DNA of 64,000 nucleotides from Moritella marina ATCC 15381 (GTDB taxonomy: Bacteria; Pseudomonadota; Gammaproteobacteria; Enterobacterales; Moritellaceae), in contig NZ_CP044399.1 of the NCBI RefSeq assembly GCF_008931805.1, forward strand, positions 4,513,370 to 4,577,369. The letters run 5' to 3'. The position numbers and the translations under genes are program-made. Position 1 is the stretch's first letter. Every line of letters starts with the position of its first letter. Positions 63,873 through 64,000 of the stretch are shown here, piece after piece. A model generated the notes under the pieces. That model saw only the letters and a program-made list of their open reading frames with translations, was not told the origin of the DNA and ran no database searches.

Positions 63873-64000
63873 CTAACGTAACATGGTATCAAGATGATCT
63901 ATGACTTCTGCCCAGTCGGCATCTTCGTAAATCGATTCTTTGAGAAACAGCGCTTGGGATTTGTTCCAAAACGGCGCTTCAAATAATAATACGCTGGCTT
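63873..64000 (-). CDS. 3' end of an unidentified gene
   Basis: The frame runs in from beyond the window and stops at TAG (63873-63875). 42 residues are visible, ending YEDADWAEVIDHLDTMLR. I do not recognise the protein; the short piece is acidic and helical. It lies 54 bases upstream of the KfrA-like gene. Confidence 0.6.
   Translation of the reverse strand, partial: ASVLLFEAPFWNKSQALFLKESIYEDADWAEVIDHLDTMLR

Overview
The window is one chromosomal segment of a marine gammaproteobacterium. The rRNA sequences, the vibrio/Shewanella-like gene neighbourhoods (ubiF // miaB-ybeZ-ybeY-corC-lnt; lolB-ispE-prs-pth-ychF; hemA-prfA-prmC-sirB2-sirB1-kdsA; gcvA-rlmM; xni, ppnN, queF // syd) and the moderate A+T content best fit a psychrophilic Moritella-like genus. 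That placement is from memory of gene order and 16S, not from a search. Most of the window is conserved core genome; no phage, transposon, CRISPR array or defence island was seen.

Layout. 1-4.2 kb: the 3' part of rluD, then pgeF and clpB. 4.2-6.2 kb: a tandem glycine riboswitch in front of an AGCS-type sodium:alanine/glycine symporter gene. 6.4-13.3 kb: a six-gene MoxR/DUF58/DUF4381/VWA/VWA-TPR/BatD operon with overlapping genes. 13.5-15.3 kb: a convergent NarL-type two-component pair, divergent from a DUF3302 + HlyD-type membrane pair (15.5-17.1 kb). 17.4-20.8 kb: an outer-membrane-type protein, a DUF924 protein and a chemoreceptor. 21.1-26.6 kb: a complete rRNA operon (promoter, boxA, 16S, tRNA-Glu, 23S, 5S, tRNA-Asp). 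26.7-27.4 kb: four tandem degenerate tRNA-Asp-like units, the strangest part of the window.

27.6-37.8 kb: eda, a YcbL-like hydrolase, the miaB-to-lnt operon (lnt has no ordinary start codon), ubiF, and a chemoreceptor whose periplasmic part carries a haem c motif. 38.05-39.4 kb: an 11-copy heptanucleotide repeat and a nine-gene tRNA operon (Met, Gln, Leu) with internal duplication and a stringent-type promoter. 39.7-52.6 kb: housekeeping genes for translation quality control (ychF, pth, prfA, prmC, rlmM), PRPP, isoprenoid and haem precursors, lipoprotein sorting and KDO synthesis, plus gcvA. 52.7-64 kb: a small exported protein, an NAD-type isocitrate dehydrogenase, xni, ppnN, an active-looking GGDEF protein beside a TPR protein with a degenerate GGDEF domain, queF // syd, a zinc-ribbon protein, a KfrA-like coiled-coil protein and a gene fragment at the edge.

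The main systems are core translation and envelope functions. Regulation is visible as the glycine riboswitch (with a possible Shine-Dalgarno-sequestering hairpin), GC-rich discriminators at the rRNA and tRNA promoters, and many intrinsic terminators or gene-end palindromes. The most promising undescribed element is the tRNA-Asp-derived tandem array behind the rRNA operon.
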